DNA of 64,000 nt from an uncultured Lachnospiraceae bacterium (GCA_947627245.1 CANQVH010000006.1:22923-86922); one strand, 5' to 3'; positions 43,462 to 51,740 are shown, counted from the first letter of the stretch. Notes: generated by a model from the sequence alone, not told the origin. Program-made: numbers and translations.

Positions 43462-43545
43462 ACTCTGGGAATATAGTTGTGTTCCTGTTTTACTGTTCCT
43501 GTTTTGTCGTTTCTGCTTTTCTATTTCCATTCTCGTGCTCCGGCC

Positions 43546-45579
43546 TCAGCCTCTCATATCGTTCATGGCGTTTTCCGCATACGCCTCCCGCAGCACTTCC
43601 ATCGTGCGTGTAAAGTCTCCCCGCAGCGAATACACGTCCACTGTGTAAGGATCATTCGAATCATGTTTCCACTCGATCGATATCGATCCGACCGAAGCCT
43701 CTTCCATGAGCAGGCCGTCGCTCTCGGCGAGGTCCTCCTGATACGCCCGGATCAGCCTGCGGCCGGCCTCTTTCGTGAGCGTCATGCCGGTCATCACGCC
43801 CGAATCCGAGTACTCGGCGTACTCCCACTCGTCCATCCCGTCATCCTCAGCCGATTCACCGCTTATATCCGGAGCGTCTGCCGCCGTCTTAATCTCCGTA
43901 GTCAGGCCGTCAACCATCTTTTCATCATCTGAAGTCGATTCGGCTATTTCATCTGCGTCATCTGTCTTCTCCGCATCTTTTCCAGTAACCGTGGAATCCC
44001 CCTGCTCCCCAAGTTTCTCCCACAGCTCCTGCGGCAAAAGCACCCAGATATCCTCTATCTGTTTCAGCCGCTCGTCGTCCCAAGTCAGGATCGGATAATA
44101 CCGTTTTCGGTACTCCTTATCCTTCATCAGCTCCCGCTGCGCCTTCTTATACAGATCGCTGTTCACCGTATAGCTGCGGTAAACTGTCCTGCCGGACTTC
44201 AAGCGGTATTCCATGTTCAGGTTGACATAATATCCATCGAACTCGTTTCTCTGCACATTCCGCACCCCGTCCTCGGCCAGCGGATAGATCAGGTCGATCT
44301 TGTCCGTCTCCAGCAGACGCAGGATATCCTGTTCATTTTTGGTTCTTTTTCCGTCATCATCATAATAGCAGAAACCGCTGTAGGAACGGCGCACGGACAT
44401 CGCCGCAAGCTCCTCCTTCTTAGGAATGTAGGTATTGATCCCGGCCAGATCAAAGCGAAAGACCAGAAAGATCGCCAAAGATACTGCCACTGTCACCGCA
44501 ATATGCCACTTGTGCGCGAGCACCTGCCGGATGTCCCAGCGGTAGATAAACTCCATGATCACGCAGGCCAGCGCGCCAAAAACCGCGACAAAGCAGATCT
44601 CCCACACCACAGAGTCAAACTCTTCGTAGACGGCCATCCCGATAAACAGCGCCGCCGGGATTGCCAGCATAATTTTGATCAGTCCTTCCGTCCATGCAAA
44701 CGCGAGCGCCTTTCCCGCGGCCTCCGTTTTCCGCACGCGGCACAGCACGAGACAGAGCGACGTCAGGATCACCGGAAGCACCAGAAACAGGCAGATACTC
44801 CCCAGATCCGGCCACATGCCGGTCAGCCCCTGCCGCACCGCCGCCCCGTCCGCATTCCACGCGAGGATCATAATCCACGGCGAAGAGTGCTCCAGCATCA
44901 AGGTTCGGCTCGACATATAGAGCCGGTAAGCTCCACCCATAAATGTGACCCCGTCCGGAATCAATGTCGGCAAAAAGATTTCCTGAAGGCCGCAGACGAC
45001 CACCCAGAGCAGTGGCAGATACATAGAGATCGCACCGATCGCCAGCACGGAGGTCAATGTCTTCCCGGTCAGCAGCACCGCCACCGCCGCGGTCGAATAG
45101 CTTGTCAAAAAGAAAAGGATCCCCAGAAAACTCGACGCCGCGATCTCCTGCACGACCGTCGCGGACATCACGCCGTAAATCGCGCCCACGAGGATCGCCA
45201 GCAGTTGATTTGCCAGATACGCCGCCGCGAAGGTCATCGCCCCGGCCGTAAATTTCACGAGGAACAGCGTGTCCCTGCGGATCGCCAGACTGTAATAGAA
45301 ATCCAGCCGTTTGCGCGAGTGCAGATAGCTGAACACGGCGAGCGCGCAGAGGATGCCGAACGCCACGATCGTCACCGTAGTGAGGGTTTTGTCAAAGCCG
45401 ACGTTCTCACACAGCACGTCGGTAAGCGACCTCGCCTTGATCTTCTTCTCCAGTGCGAGCGGCAGCAGAAGCCTGAGCGGAATAACCATGGCAAACACAA
45501 GCGCCTGCACCGCCGTCAGCCAGCCGAGCTTCTTCCACTCATTTACCGTCAGCTTAAAAAATGAGATTCTTGATGTCAT
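43546..45579 (-). CDS. ABC transporter permease of the YtrC/D type
   Basis: A 677-residue membrane protein. About ten hydrophobic segments occupy residues 15-440, starting with LTVNEWKKLGWLTAVQALVF, and a large hydrophilic C-terminal part follows. Within it lies an acidic stretch (about 550-600) with repeated Asp/Glu/Ser/Thr runs. The overall plan fits the permeases encoded next to YtrB-type ATPases under a YtrA-type regulator, systems often tied to cell-wall antibiotics. ATG 45579 has GGAGGT and overlaps the ATPase gene by 26 bases. I cannot name the substrate. Confidence 0.78.
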   Translation of the reverse strand: MTSRISFFKLTVNEWKKLGWLTAVQALVFAMVIPLRLLLPLALEKKIKARSLTDVLCENVGFDKTLTTVTIVAFGILCALAVFSYLHSRKRLDFYYSLAIRRDTLFLVKFTAGAMTFAAAYLANQLLAILVGAIYGVMSATVVQEIAASSFLGILFFLTSYSTAAVAVLLTGKTLTSVLAIGAISMYLPLLWVVVCGLQEIFLPTLIPDGVTFMGGAYRLYMSSRTLMLEHSSPWIMILAWNADGAAVRQGLTGMWPDLGSICLFLVLPVILTSLCLVLCRVRKTEAAGKALAFAWTEGLIKIMLAIPAALFIGMAVYEEFDSVVWEICFVAVFGALACVIMEFIYRWDIRQVLAHKWHIAVTVAVSLAIFLVFRFDLAGINTYIPKKEELAAMSVRRSYSGFCYYDDDGKRTKNEQDILRLLETDKIDLIYPLAEDGVRNVQRNEFDGYYVNLNMEYRLKSGRTVYRSYTVNSDLYKKAQRELMKDKEYRKRYYPILTWDDERLKQIEDIWVLLPQELWEKLGEQGDSTVTGKDAEKTDDADEIAESTSDDEKMVDGLTTEIKTAADAPDISGESAEDDGMDEWEYAEYSDSGVMTGMTLTKEAGRRLIRAYQEDLAESDGLLMEEASVGSISIEWKHDSNDPYTVDVYSLRGDFTRTMEVLREAYAENAMNDMRG

Positions 45580-46456
45580 AACCGGCCACCTCCGTTTCAC
45601 TGATAAAGATCTCCTCGAGCGTCAGCGGGAGCACCTCGAAAAACAGCGGTTCCTTCTCCTGCACCTTCGCGCTCACTTCCTCCCGCTCCCCGCGCGCCAC
45701 GATCGTGAGCAGAGAGCCGCGCCGCTCGTGCTGCAGTACATTCAATTCCGCAAGCAATTCTTCCTCGTGCTGCGCGGAACGCAGAACGCACTGGAGCTTG
45801 TGAATCCCGAGCTTCATCTCGTCGAGATCCTTCGCGAAGAGCACCCCGCCCTTGTGCAGCAGTCCAATATGGTCGCAAATGTCTTCAATCTCACGCAAAC
45901 TGTGCGACGCGATCACCGGCGTGAACTTACGGTTCAGAAGCTCGGACGCGAACAGGCTCTTGACCGCCTGCCGCATGACCGGATCGAGCCCGTCAAACGT
46001 CTCGTCGCAGAATAAATATTTCGTGTTCGCGCACAGACCGAGCAGCACCGCCACCTGCTTGCGCATGCCCTTTGAAAATGCGGAAAGCTTCCGTTTCGGG
46101 TCGAGGTCGAACTTCCCGATCAGCTCATCGAACCGCGCCCGGTCAAACTCGGGATACACGATCGCGTAATAATCCCGCATCGTGCTCGCTGACGCGTTCG
46201 GGAAGAACCAGCCCCTATCCGAGAGGAAGCAGATCTGTTCCTTCGCCTGCGGATCCTCCCAGACCGGCCGTTCGTCGACCTTTACGCTGCCGCTCTCCGG
46301 CTTCAGCACCCCGGCCGCCACGCGCAGCAAAGTGCTCTTTCCGGCTCCGTTCGTCCCCACAAGGCCGAAAATGCAGCCCTCGCCGATTTGCGCGTCGACA
46401 TGGTTCAGGGCCGTCACATCCCCGAACTGCTTCGTCACATCCTGTATTTCTATCAT
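45554..46456 (-). CDS. ABC transporter ATPase (YtrB-like)
   Basis: A 300-residue ATPase. Walker A is GTNGAGKST near residue 36, the signature is the variant AFSKGMRKQVAVLLGLC, Walker B is KYLFCDETFDGLDP, and the switch histidine is in ASHSLREIED. The Walker B CDETFDGLDP form, rather than LDEP, is common in YtrB-type exporters. Residues after 215 form a family-specific tail. It powers the following permease. ATG 46456 has GGGGGAG and begins one base after the GntR stop. Confidence 0.9.
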   Translation of the reverse strand: MIEIQDVTKQFGDVTALNHVDAQIGEGCIFGLVGTNGAGKSTLLRVAAGVLKPESGSVKVDERPVWEDPQAKEQICFLSDRGWFFPNASASTMRDYYAIVYPEFDRARFDELIGKFDLDPKRKLSAFSKGMRKQVAVLLGLCANTKYLFCDETFDGLDPVMRQAVKSLFASELLNRKFTPVIASHSLREIEDICDHIGLLHKGGVLFAKDLDEMKLGIHKLQCVLRSAQHEEELLAELNVLQHERRGSLLTIVARGEREEVSAKVQEKEPLFFEVLPLTLEEIFISETEVAGYDIKNLIF

Positions 46457-46457
46457 G

Positions 46458-46856
46458 CTATACTCCCCCTTCTTTATTGTCCTCTCCCTGCCGGTCTTCG
46501 TGATAATAGCGCTCGGTCCGCGCCGTGAACTCCTCGCAACTGATCCCGAGCTCCTTCCCCCGCTCGACCAACTCCTGCAGCTCCCGGTACACGCCCTCCT
46601 GCTTGCGGAGCTTCAGCCCTGCGTTCCCCAAGACAAAATTCCCGCGGCCCTTCACCGGGTAAATGTACCCCTCCTGCTCCAGCGCGCTGTACGCCTTCTG
46701 GATCGTATTCGGGTTGATCGAGAGCTCCATCGCCAGCGAACGCACGGAAGGCATCTGGCTGTCCGGCTCCAGCACGCCGTTCACGATCAACGTCTGAAAA
46801 CGCTCCACGATCTGTTCATAGATTGGTTTTCGATTTTGAAGATCAATTCCGATCAT
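46458..46856 (-). CDS. GntR-family regulator (YtrA-like)
   Basis: A 132-residue regulator of the short YtrA subfamily. The winged helix (residues 10-75) has QMPSVRSLAMELSINPNTIQ and KAYSALEQEGYIYPVKGRGNFV. The C-terminus is only a short dimerisation helix, so there is no large ligand domain. In this family the regulator represses its own ABC operon and is relieved by cell-wall-active antibiotics. A perfect palindromic operator lies in front of the gene (46911-46939). ATG 46856 has AGGTGG. Confidence 0.92.
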   Translation of the reverse strand: MIGIDLQNRKPIYEQIVERFQTLIVNGVLEPDSQMPSVRSLAMELSINPNTIQKAYSALEQEGYIYPVKGRGNFVLGNAGLKLRKQEGVYRELQELVERGKELGISCEEFTARTERYYHEDRQGEDNKEGGV

Positions 46857-46910
46857 CGTTCCACCTGCTATTCTTTCTTATTTCGAACTTTCTTATCGAA
46901 ATCATGTCAC

Positions 46911-46939
46911 CAAGTGTACTAGTATTCATAGTACACTTG
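46911..46939. promoter_or_regulatory. GntR/YtrA-type palindromic operator
   Basis: Perfect 11-bp inverted repeat (CAAGTGTACTA and TAGTACACTTG) with a 7-base spacer. It starts two bases after the -10 box and covers the transcription start. The core AGTGTACTA/TAGTACACT form is that expected for the YtrA family. Confidence 0.88.
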
Positions 46940-46940
46940 A

Positions 46941-46969
46941 TTTATACCACAGCTTGCTATCCCTGTCAA
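46941..46969 (-). promoter_or_regulatory. Promoter of the GntR/ABC operon
   Basis: Minus strand TTGACA, 17-base spacer, TATAAA, about 80 bases before the GntR start codon. Confidence 0.85.
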
Positions 46970-47009
46970 GAAAAATCTCTGACATTTCCGCAAGCGGAAT
47001 TGTCAGAGA
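46970..47009 (-). terminator. Terminator after the second SH3 lipoprotein gene
   Basis: A 16-bp stem with one mismatch (arms 46994-47009 and 46976-46991) and a two-base loop is followed by five Ts on the minus strand. It sits right next to the -35 box of the GntR promoter, insulating it. A weaker 8-bp hairpin (47044-47064) lies closer to the stop codon. Confidence 0.82.
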
Positions 47010-47087
47010 AATCAATTTGTTTTGTGGAGTTCATAACAAAGGCCGCCGCAGACACCCTGCGGCGACCCGATTTTCAACTGAGATTTT

Positions 47088-47924
47088 TTATTCAGAAAAC
47101 AGATTCCTGTTCACATAACCGACTGTCCCGTTGTAGTCGACCTTGTACCAGCGGTCCGTACCGCCGAGCACCGTCACGCTTGTCCCGGATGCGATGACTC
47201 CGATAATTTCCCCGTCCTGCGAAGGCGCCTGACGGATATTCGCTCCTGCCGTCGCCTGCACGGCGAACGTCTCCGAATAATTCTCGAGACCGTACTGCGC
47301 GTCTACGTCGGAGGCCGGAACTGTGTTCGCGCCGGTGGAAACCGGTGCCGTCGACGTATCTCCTCCGTCGGTCGACGTATCTGTATCAGACGGCGTCGTC
47401 TCGCCGGAAGCCTCCGCTGCGAGCTCTTCCTCTGTCTTCGGGGCTACCTCGCTGTCGGATACAAATTCCTTGGAAATGTAGCCGTTCTGCTCATAGTCCT
47501 CAAGATCCACGACATACCAGTTCGGCGTCTCACCGACGACGGTAATGCTCTCGCCCTGATCGAAGCTGTCAAAAATCTCAACATCGTCGCCTGTCCCCGG
47601 TGCGGTGCGGACATTGACATTATCCGCCGCATACACCGTGCGGTACATATCAAACTGCGTCTCCTGCGCCTTCTCCTCGTCGACGGTCAGAACCTTCGGC
47701 TGAGTCTCTGACTCGGTAGGCGGCTCTGTCGGCGGTTCGGTAGGCGGCTCTGTCGGAGGCTCGGTGGGCGGCTCCGTCGGAGGCTCGGTAGGCGGCTCCG
47801 TCGGGGCTTCTGTCACCTTCTCGGTGATCGGCTCCTTCTTCAGCTTATCACAGCCTGTCGCCAGCAGCGCGACCGATCCGGCCATCAGCACTGCGAACAG
47901 CAGTCTTTTGCTTTTATTTTTCAT
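47088..47924 (-). CDS. SH3-domain lipoprotein with TEPP repeats
   Basis: A 278-residue lipoprotein. Signal peptide with lipobox LLATGC (Cys25). Residues 38-71 are a Thr-Glu-Pro-Pro tandem repeat that would form an extended wall-spanning stalk. Two SH3b domains follow: VNVRTAPGTGDDVEIFDSF...QNGYISKEFV and ANIRQAPSQDGEIIGVI...GTVGYVNRNLF, joined by a Ser/Thr/Asp-rich linker. The layout and SH3b sequences resemble the lipoprotein at 36672, suggesting duplication. ATG 47924 has TGGAGGG. Confidence 0.88.
   Translation of the reverse strand: MKNKSKRLLFAVLMAGSVALLATGCDKLKKEPITEKVTEAPTEPPTEPPTEPPTEPPTEPPTEPPTEPPTESETQPKVLTVDEEKAQETQFDMYRTVYAADNVNVRTAPGTGDDVEIFDSFDQGESITVVGETPNWYVVDLEDYEQNGYISKEFVSDSEVAPKTEEELAAEASGETTPSDTDTSTDGGDTSTAPVSTGANTVPASDVDAQYGLENYSETFAVQATAGANIRQAPSQDGEIIGVIASGTSVTVLGGTDRWYKVDYNGTVGYVNRNLFSE
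47712..47813. repeat. 12-bp tandem repeats encoding TEPP
   Basis: Eight or more consecutive 12-bp units encode Thr-Glu-Pro-Pro. The period is in frame, so expansion or loss changes only stalk length. On the plus strand it reads as alternating GGCGGCTC and GGCTCGG-type units. Confidence 0.85.
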
Positions 47925-47985
47925 TGCGTTTACCCTCCATACTGATATTTCTTTACAATTTTTCCCGTTTTTATACTACGAATGC

Positions 47986-48014
47986 ATCATACCACGCTAT
48001 TTTTAAAATAGCAA
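47986..48014 (-). promoter_or_regulatory. Promoter of the second SH3 lipoprotein gene with palindrome
   Basis: Minus strand TTGCTA, 17-base spacer, TATGAT, about 60 bases before the ATG. An inverted repeat GCTATTTT / AAAATAGC around one base (47996-48012) lies between and over the two boxes. It may be an operator. Confidence 0.65.
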
Positions 48015-48047
48015 GGCAAATCAGAAAATTTAGAGGTTTCTTAAACT

Positions 48048-50180
48048 TTACATCGATTTCCTCTCCGCGATTTCCGCCATCTTCGCAGAATTCAGCCTTG
48101 TATCCCCGTGTACGCGGCTGTACGACAGATAACCGTTCATGCGGTCGATTTTCGTCAGGTTGCGCGAACCGCACTTCGGGCAGACGTCCATCTCGAGCTC
48201 CTGATGTCCGCAGTCGTCGCAATAGGCCAGCGAGAGGTTCACGCCCTCGTAGTAGCCCAGCTTCATCGCGCGGCGGATCAGGCTCTTGACCGCCTCGATG
48301 TTGTAGTCGATCGGATAGCGCACGTACTGGATCTTTCCGCCGTTGCAGAGCTCCCAGAATCTCCCCTCAAGATCCTGCTTCTCAATCGGCGTGATGTCCT
48401 CGGTGACATGGCAATGGAAGCTGTTGCTCACGTACGGACGGTCGGAGACATTCTCCACGATGCCGTACTTCTTGCGGAACTGCTCCACCTGAAGTCCGCA
48501 GAGGCTCTCCGCCGGCGTCCCGTAGATCGCGTAGAGCCAGCCGTCCTCCTCCTTGAACTGGTTCACCTTCTCGTTGATGTGCTTGAGCACGTCGAGCGCG
48601 AACTGCCCGTCCTGCGCGATGGATTTTCCGTTGTAGAGCTCCTGCAGCTCGTTGAGCGCCGTGATGCCGAACGAAGACGTCATCGGCTTGAGGATCGGCT
48701 TGATCTTGTCGTGCGGCTGCAGATGTCCGCCGTAGAAACCGCCCTCGCAGTAGCCGAGCGGGTTCGTCGACGCGCGCATCTCACCCAGATATTCGTAGGT
48801 GCGGATGTGGAGTCTGCGGATCATCTCAAGATACTCGTCAAGCACCTCGTAGAAATCGCGGCTCTCCGCGCGGGACTTCGCCAAGATCATCGGCAGATGC
48901 AGGCTGACCGCGCCGACATTGAAACGCCCGACGAATACCGGAACGTCGTTCTCATCGGCCGGCTTCATGCCGCCTCTCTCATACCACGGACTCAAAAAAG
49001 CCCGGCAGCCCATCGGGCTAATGACCTTGCCGTACTTCTTGTACATGCTTGCGATATAACCCTCGCCGGTCATGGACAGCCAGTCCGGATACATCGTCTT
49101 CGCCGAACACTGAACGCCCTTCTCAAACACATCCTCGGACACTCCGCCCGGGCCGTGCAGGTTTTCATCATAAAGGAATACGATCTTCGGGAAAAGCACC
49201 GGCTTCTTATTTCCTTTCTTTCCCTGACCTTCCCTGTGTACTTCGAGCAGGGAGATCGAGATCATCTTCTCAAATTCGCTTGTGCCTAAGCCCAGCGTCA
49301 CCGTTACGAACGGATAATCGCCGCGCGAGGATCCGACCGTGTTCAGCTTGTACTCGATACCCTGCCAGCCCTGATCGCAGTCTCTCTTGACCTTATCGCG
49401 CGCATACTGCTCCGCCTTCTCCGCCGCGTGCTCCCACGATGCGTCGGCGTATTTCATGAATTCGTCTTTGTATTTCCTGTAGCTCTTCTCCGCGTACGGC
49501 GCGAGGATCTTGTCCACCTCCGGCACCGTGAAGCCGCCGTACTGCTGCGCCGCCGTACTCAGGATGATATCGCCCATCACGTCGAACGCGGTGTCGAGCG
49601 TCTTCGGCTCGTTGTACCAGACGTTGCCCATCTCGAAGCCGTCCTTCAGCACCGCGCCGACATTGAACAGACAGCAGTTCATCGTGTCGAGGCGCGCGGA
49701 CTGGTCGTGGATATAGATATAGCCGTCCTTGCAAGCCTGCAGCTCGTCGCGCGTCATGAAGAACTTGCGGTAGAGCTCCTTGTTCAGCTCGTTGAAGATC
49801 AGGCTGCGCTTCGTCGCCACGAGCGCGCTGTCCGTGTTCGCGTTGCTCTTGTCGCCGATGTAGCGGATTGACTGGCTCTTCGTGTAGACGTCGTCCATCA
49901 TGTGAATGAAATCCAGCTTGTAATTGCGGTAGTCGCGGTAGCTCTTCGCCACGGCCGGGTTTACCGCCTCAAGCGCGCCCTCGACGATGTTGTGCATCTC
50001 CTGAATCGTGATGCCCTCCTTGCCCAGAGACGCGGCCTTGGCCTTCGCAAAATCGCAGAGGAACTGAAGCTCCTCGTCCGTGAACTTGTAGAGGATGCGC
50101 GTCGCGGACTTGTTCACCGCTACGATGATCTTCTCGACATTAAATTCTTCGTGGGTTCCGTCTTTCTTGATTACATACAT
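48048..50180 (-). CDS. nrdD: Anaerobic ribonucleoside-triphosphate reductase
   Basis: A 710-residue class III ribonucleotide reductase that makes dNTPs without oxygen using a glycyl radical. Residues 1-90 are an ATP-cone (MYVIKKDGTHEEFNVEKI) for allosteric control. Catalytic-core stretches include IHDQSARLDTMNCCLFNVGA and TSSFGITALNELQELY. Near the C-terminus two CxxC pairs (CDDCG and CPKCG) bind zinc, and the glycyl radical site is in RMNGYLSYSR. The activating enzyme gene nrdG, normally adjacent, is not on either side. Two NrdR-type boxes and a promoter lie upstream. Confidence 0.96.
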   Translation of the reverse strand: MYVIKKDGTHEEFNVEKIIVAVNKSATRILYKFTDEELQFLCDFAKAKAASLGKEGITIQEMHNIVEGALEAVNPAVAKSYRDYRNYKLDFIHMMDDVYTKSQSIRYIGDKSNANTDSALVATKRSLIFNELNKELYRKFFMTRDELQACKDGYIYIHDQSARLDTMNCCLFNVGAVLKDGFEMGNVWYNEPKTLDTAFDVMGDIILSTAAQQYGGFTVPEVDKILAPYAEKSYRKYKDEFMKYADASWEHAAEKAEQYARDKVKRDCDQGWQGIEYKLNTVGSSRGDYPFVTVTLGLGTSEFEKMISISLLEVHREGQGKKGNKKPVLFPKIVFLYDENLHGPGGVSEDVFEKGVQCSAKTMYPDWLSMTGEGYIASMYKKYGKVISPMGCRAFLSPWYERGGMKPADENDVPVFVGRFNVGAVSLHLPMILAKSRAESRDFYEVLDEYLEMIRRLHIRTYEYLGEMRASTNPLGYCEGGFYGGHLQPHDKIKPILKPMTSSFGITALNELQELYNGKSIAQDGQFALDVLKHINEKVNQFKEEDGWLYAIYGTPAESLCGLQVEQFRKKYGIVENVSDRPYVSNSFHCHVTEDITPIEKQDLEGRFWELCNGGKIQYVRYPIDYNIEAVKSLIRRAMKLGYYEGVNLSLAYCDDCGHQELEMDVCPKCGSRNLTKIDRMNGYLSYSRVHGDTRLNSAKMAEIAERKSM

Positions 50181-50200
50181 AACTCAATTACCTCATTGCG

Positions 50201-50246
50201 CACTATATCTGGTGCCTTTCTTTCCGTGCAAAAACTATATGTTGTA
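50201..50246. promoter_or_regulatory. Pair of NrdR-type boxes upstream of nrdD
   Basis: Two NrdR-like sites, CACTATATCTGGTG (50201-50214) and AACTATATGTTGTA (50233-50246), share the core CTATAT. The cores are exactly 32 bases apart, about three helical turns, the spacing known for NrdR. They lie at and downstream of the predicted transcription start, fitting repression of nrdD when dATP is high. Confidence 0.65.
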
Positions 50247-50249
50247 CCG

Positions 50250-50278
50250 AGTATACTCCCAATTTCACCATTTGTAAA
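50250..50278 (-). promoter_or_regulatory. Promoter of nrdD
   Basis: Minus strand TTTACA, 17-base spacer, TATACT, about 70 bases before the nrdD ATG. Confidence 0.75.
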
Positions 50279-50296
50279 GGAGAATTTGCGCGTATT

Positions 50297-50430
50297 GCAA
50301 CGAGCCCTGCAAATACGGTGGAACACGAAATGCCTGCAAGCAGGCATTTTCGCGAGACAGCGTATTTATTGGGCGACTGCCCGCGACCGAGGAAAAGCGA
50401 AGCTTTTACGAGGCTCGCAGGGCTCGTTGC
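50297..50430. other. 134-bp multi-stem structured element
   Basis: The outer arms GCAACGAGCCCTGC (50297-50310) and its exact complement (50417-50430) can pair over 14 bp. Inside are a 7-bp stem AAATACG / CGTATTT (50311-50317 with 50361-50367) closing a 10-bp hairpin with a two-base loop (50328-50349), and two more hairpins, GGGC/GCCC (50371-50382) and AAAAGC/GCTTTT (50393-50407). There is no reading frame of note. It lies just after the stop codon of the lipoprotein gene and upstream of nrdD. It could be a structured RNA, a 3' end element or a MITE-like repeat with terminal inverted repeats. Confidence 0.75.
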
Positions 50431-51740
50431 TACTTTCTTGCGTCATCCAAGATGGACGACGTCGAAAAATACGTGCTGAAATTGTTCGGATAGTTCTCGA
50501 GCACATAACCCGTGATCGTGCGCCTCGTCTGGCGCAGGTATTTGGAATTCACCTCAAGATGATCGCCGTCCGACCACATGCCGACGAGATAGCAATAACC
50601 CTGATTGATGATAAGCGCCGCCTTCTCCGTCGAATAATCCACCTCGGAGCCGAACGGGTAGAGCAGCGTATCGCACTCTCCGATCAGCTCTCCGATCGTG
50701 TCCTGCCATTTCAGGACATCCTCGCGCAGCGTCTCGTACGACATGTCTCCCATGTATTCGTAGCTATAGCCCTCAGTGGCAAACGTCCAGCCATCCTCGC
50801 GCAGCTTGTCCGCAATCTCTTTCACCGTCTCCCGGTTGCTCTCATAGTCGGCGCTGCTGCCCTCCTCGACCGCATAGCCGAACGCGCCCTTTGCTCCGGA
50901 TAGTCCGATGATCCCGCGCGCGCCCTTGAAGGAAAAATCCGGATGCTCCGCGATGAACTGCTCGACCACGGGCACCACGTCGTAAGGCCCGATCAGGTCA
51001 TGCCCTTCCGCGTCCGTGTAGACCGCCCCGACGTTTCCGTCCTTATCGAGCGCAAGCCTCGTCGCCACACCGTCGCCGTTGCGCACGGAGTCGTAGGTCA
51101 GGTTCTCCACGGAAAGGATCAGCGGCTTCCGCCCCTCCGGAATCTTCGCGTCCCGCTCGATCAGCGTGACATCTCCCTCCAGCGTCTCCGTCTTCTCCGC
51201 AAGGGTATGAAGGTCGATCAGAATATACCCGCTCTCGTAAAGCGTATTCAGGATATTGTTAAACTCTTCCAGCGTAATCATGTTCTGCCGGTAGACCGGA
51301 GAATACTCATCCCCGTCGAACGCCCGGTCCGTGTCCGCCACAAGATTTGTGAAACACAGATGCCCGATGTCGCCGTCGTACACGTACATCTGATCCAGCT
51401 TTTTCTGATAATCGGCAATCGCTTCCGACGCGCGCTCATCGTCGCGCAGCTCATCCGACATCTGAAGCGTCGAGATCGCTTTTTCGTATTCGTATTTGTT
51501 CGCCAGAGCCTCCGCCTGCGCAAGCTGATCCTCCTGCGTTTTTTCAAGCGCCGCCTCGGATTCCTTCCGTTCGCGCTCCGCCTTCATCTTCGGCGTCTCC
51601 ACCGGCTCGTTGTTCTCGTACTGTCCCAGCGTGCCGATGCTCTCCGCGATCTGATAATTACGCATACTCCGCGAACAGCCGCAAAGCAAAAGCGCCGCGG
51701 CTGCGGCGAGCGTCAAAATTGCTCTCTTTTTTCCGGACAT
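50430..51740 (-). CDS. Lipoprotein with polysaccharide deacetylase-like domain
   Basis: A 436-residue lipoprotein (signal LLLCGC). A helical region with Glu/Lys-rich coiled-coil character covers residues 30-115. The remainder resembles the NodB-like polysaccharide deacetylase proteins of Lachnospiraceae: YDGDIGHLCFTNLVAD, MITLEEFNNILNTLYESGYILID, then PLILSVENLTYDS and DGVATRLALDKDGNVG, and later DFSFKGARGIIGLSG. In related proteins the segment before the TY usually has an Asp pair for metal; here it reads VENL. It may be inactive as an enzyme. ATG 51740 has AAAGGGG. Confidence 0.68.
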   Translation of the reverse strand: MSGKKRAILTLAAAAALLLCGCSRSMRNYQIAESIGTLGQYENNEPVETPKMKAERERKESEAALEKTQEDQLAQAEALANKYEYEKAISTLQMSDELRDDERASEAIADYQKKLDQMYVYDGDIGHLCFTNLVADTDRAFDGDEYSPVYRQNMITLEEFNNILNTLYESGYILIDLHTLAEKTETLEGDVTLIERDAKIPEGRKPLILSVENLTYDSVRNGDGVATRLALDKDGNVGAVYTDAEGHDLIGPYDVVPVVEQFIAEHPDFSFKGARGIIGLSGAKGAFGYAVEEGSSADYESNRETVKEIADKLREDGWTFATEGYSYEYMGDMSYETLREDVLKWQDTIGELIGECDTLLYPFGSEVDYSTEKAALIINQGYCYLVGMWSDGDHLEVNSKYLRQTRRTITGYVLENYPNNFSTYFSTSSILDDARK

